This document shows, piece by piece, positions 11,715 through 13,030 of a stretch of 13,030 bases of DNA. This stretch comes from an uncultured Dialister sp. Lineage in GTDB: Bacteria; Bacillota; Negativicutes; Veillonellales; Dialisteraceae. Where the stretch lies: contig UQRR01000061.1 of assembly GCA_900543455.1 (NCBI GenBank), positions 1-13,030 of the forward strand, read 5' to 3'. Position 1 is the stretch's first letter. Each line of letters begins with the position of its first letter. Under the pieces are notes generated by a model. It was not told the origin of the DNA and did not search any database. It saw only the letters and a list, made by a program, of their open reading frames with translations. The translations under genes were made by a program, and so were the position numbers.

Positions 11715-12866
11715 ATGCATTCTATGAATGAATTATTCACCAAGGTGGATGAAAATAAAAAAGCCATGCTCGAGACATGGCGCATGCTGGTCGATCGTGA
11801 CTGCGGCTCGGGCAATAAGGCAGGAGTCGATGCCGTAGGAAAGGATATCCAGCATTTTCTGGAAGCACTTGGCTTTGCCGTGCGTTTTCATACCTACGAG
11901 AAGGCGGGAAATATGCTTGTCGCGGAGTACGGCGATATGAAGAAGCCCTTCGTCATCCTGACAGGCCATATGGATACCGTCTTTGCTGACGGCACAGCGG
12001 CGGCTCGTCCCTTTACCATCAAAGACGGCAAGGTCACCGGTCCGGGTGTCTTGGATATGAAGGGCGGCGTCACCATTCTTCTCTATGCTGTGAAATTCCT
12101 GCTCGAAAGCGGCTATGACCGCTATCCGATCAAGATCATTCTGGCGGGTGATGAAGAAGTGGGGCATCAGAAATCGAAGGGCGTATCGGACTACAAGCAG
12201 GAAGCGCAGGGGGCGCTCATGGCTTTCAATCTGGAAACGTCTTTCCCGGATGGAAGCATCGTCATAGAGAGAAAAGGCTGCGCGCAGTATCTCTTCGAAG
12301 TGACGGGTGTCGGCGCACATGCAGGAAACAACCCGCAGGATGGCAGAAGCGCGGTCGAGGAACTCGCCCATAAGATCCTGGATATCCAAAGCGAGACGGA
12401 TTACGAGGAAGGGACGACGGTCAATGCCGGCGTCATCGGCGGCGGTACAGTGGCCAACGCTGTGCCGGAGCATGCATGGTGCAAGGTCGATGTCCGCTTT
12501 GCCAAAAGCGAGGGGATCGAGCGTATCGATCGTGATTTCAAAGACATCGCTGCCCGTCAGTATGTCAATGATACGACGACAACCGTGAAGCCGCTGATGG
12601 TATTCCCTGCCATGGAAAGACTTCCTGCCTCGGAAGCACTCTTTGCCAGAGCAGAAGCCATTGCAGAGGCCTATCATTTTCCCAAAATGAAAGCCATCGC
12701 TGTCGGCGGCGGCAGTGACTCGGCAAATCTCACCGCTGTCGGGATCCCGACACTCTGTGCCTTGGGCGTCAAGGGCGAATTCAATCACACCGAGCGTGAG
12801 TGGGCGGACGAAGCGTCTCTCTATGAACGTACCAAACTCCTGATGGCATTCTTATGTGAGCTGTAA
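11715..12866 (+). CDS. M20 family metallopeptidase (CPG2/ArgE-like), second copy
   Basis: This 383-residue paralogue of the preceding gene also has an intact active site: HMD at 85-87, Asp114 (GVLDMKGG), Glu147-Glu148 (GDEEVG), Glu174 (NLETS), His202 in AHAGNN of the dimer domain, and His358 (FNHT). GDEEVG and GxxAHAGN are the usual carboxypeptidase-G2-type forms, whereas the first copy has ADEEP and GCHVGN; the two probably differ in substrate or stereospecificity. I chose the ATG at 11715, with GGAGG 7 bases upstream. The frame extends to an ATG at 11679 that has no ribosome binding site and abuts the hairpin. A heptamer array follows the stop directly. It probably completes the transporter-racemase-hydrolase unit. 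Family firm, substrate unknown. Confidence 0.9.
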   Translation: MHSMNELFTKVDENKKAMLETWRMLVDRDCGSGNKAGVDAVGKDIQHFLEALGFAVRFHTYEKAGNMLVAEYGDMKKPFVILTGHMDTVFADGTAAARPFTIKDGKVTGPGVLDMKGGVTILLYAVKFLLESGYDRYPIKIILAGDEEVGHQKSKGVSDYKQEAQGALMAFNLETSFPDGSIVIERKGCAQYLFEVTGVGAHAGNNPQDGRSAVEELAHKILDIQSETDYEEGTTVNAGVIGGGTVANAVPEHAWCKVDVRFAKSEGIERIDRDFKDIAARQYVNDTTTTVKPLMVFPAMERLPASEALFARAEAIAEAYHFPKMKAIAVGGGSDSANLTAVGIPTLCALGVKGEFNHTEREWADEASLYERTKLLMAFLCEL

Positions 12867-12964
12867 AAGGTTGGTGACTAGTGGCTGGTGACTAGTGGTT
12901 GGTGACTGGTGACTGGTGACTGATGACTTGTGACTGGTAGCTAGGGATGAGTGGCTAGGGATTA
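12867..12964 (+). repeat. Fourteen-unit heptamer array after second M20 gene
   Basis: Fourteen uninterrupted heptamers start at the base after the TAA stop, mostly GTGACTG or GTGACTA, ending GTAGCTA, GGGATGA, GTGGCTA, GGGATTA. The array ends at GGTTTGCGATACGAGAAAACC-type sequence, a junction shared (reverse strand) with the array after pfkA at 1841. It is the longest unbroken array in the window. Confidence 0.9.
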
Positions 12965-13002
12965 GGTTTGCGATACGAGAAAACCGCCAGTTTCAAACCT
13001 CC

Positions 13003-13030
13003 GCGGCGCTTCCATGTTTTTATGCGCCGC
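13003..13030 (+). repeat. GCGGCGC hairpin, copy E, at window edge
   Basis: GCGGCGC (13003-13009) and GCGCCGC (13024-13030) surround a TTCCATGTTTTTAT loop. It is inverted relative to copies A to D, but as in those copies it follows a gene in the gene's own reading direction. The cassette presumably continues beyond the window. Confidence 0.75.

Overview
The window reads as chromosomal DNA of a moderately GC-rich, Firmicutes-type bacterium with strong AGGAGG-type ribosome binding sites. A signal-peptide SIMPL protein, a PilO-like inner-membrane protein, and intergenic spaces packed with short repeats make a diderm Negativicute (Veillonellaceae, for example a Dialister or Megasphaera relative) the best guess. 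That assignment is inference, roughly 50% sure. No rRNA, tRNA, CRISPR array, transposase or phage gene is visible.

Layout. The left half (221-5732) is on the minus strand. In transcription order it holds a LytTR response regulator (4998-5732), a PilO-like protein overlapping a shikimate-kinase-like gene (4371-3360), 6-phosphofructokinase with its terminator (2913-1904), a DUF523 protein (1754-1314) and a SIMPL/DUF541 periplasmic protein (934-221). Consensus sigma-70-type promoters sit before the LytTR and SIMPL genes. The right half is a regulator on the minus strand (6331-7665) divergent from a plus-strand cluster: MFS organic-anion transporter (7909-9135), enolase-superfamily enzyme of the N-succinylamino acid racemase/o-succinylbenzoate synthase type (9223-10338), and two M20 metallopeptidases (10457-11611 and 11715-12866).

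How the cluster may work. One consistent reading is a catabolic or salvage unit. The transporter brings in an N-acylated amino acid or small peptide-like anion, the racemase/epimerase inverts its alpha-carbon, and the M20 enzymes hydrolyse the amide bond. The divergently encoded regulator has an apparent ligand-sensing N-terminus, a degenerate cyclase/GGDEF-like middle and a winged-helix C-terminus, and would control the unit. The families and active-site residues are read from the sequence; the substrate is not.

Intergenic DNA is the other striking feature. Almost every gene is followed, often directly after its stop codon, by a tandem array of degenerate heptamers (GTGACTA / GTGACTG / GGGATTA). 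The heptamers always read in the direction of the gene and carry stop codons in all three frames. Between genes there is also a recurring modular cassette: a TTCGGGCAT block, a GCGGCGC...GCGCCGC hairpin, a swappable 7- or 9-mer tandem array, then a GGGTTAG-type block. Two MITE-like inverted-repeat elements (4659-4814 and 5828-6134) and a partial copy of the second at the left window edge complete the repeat content.
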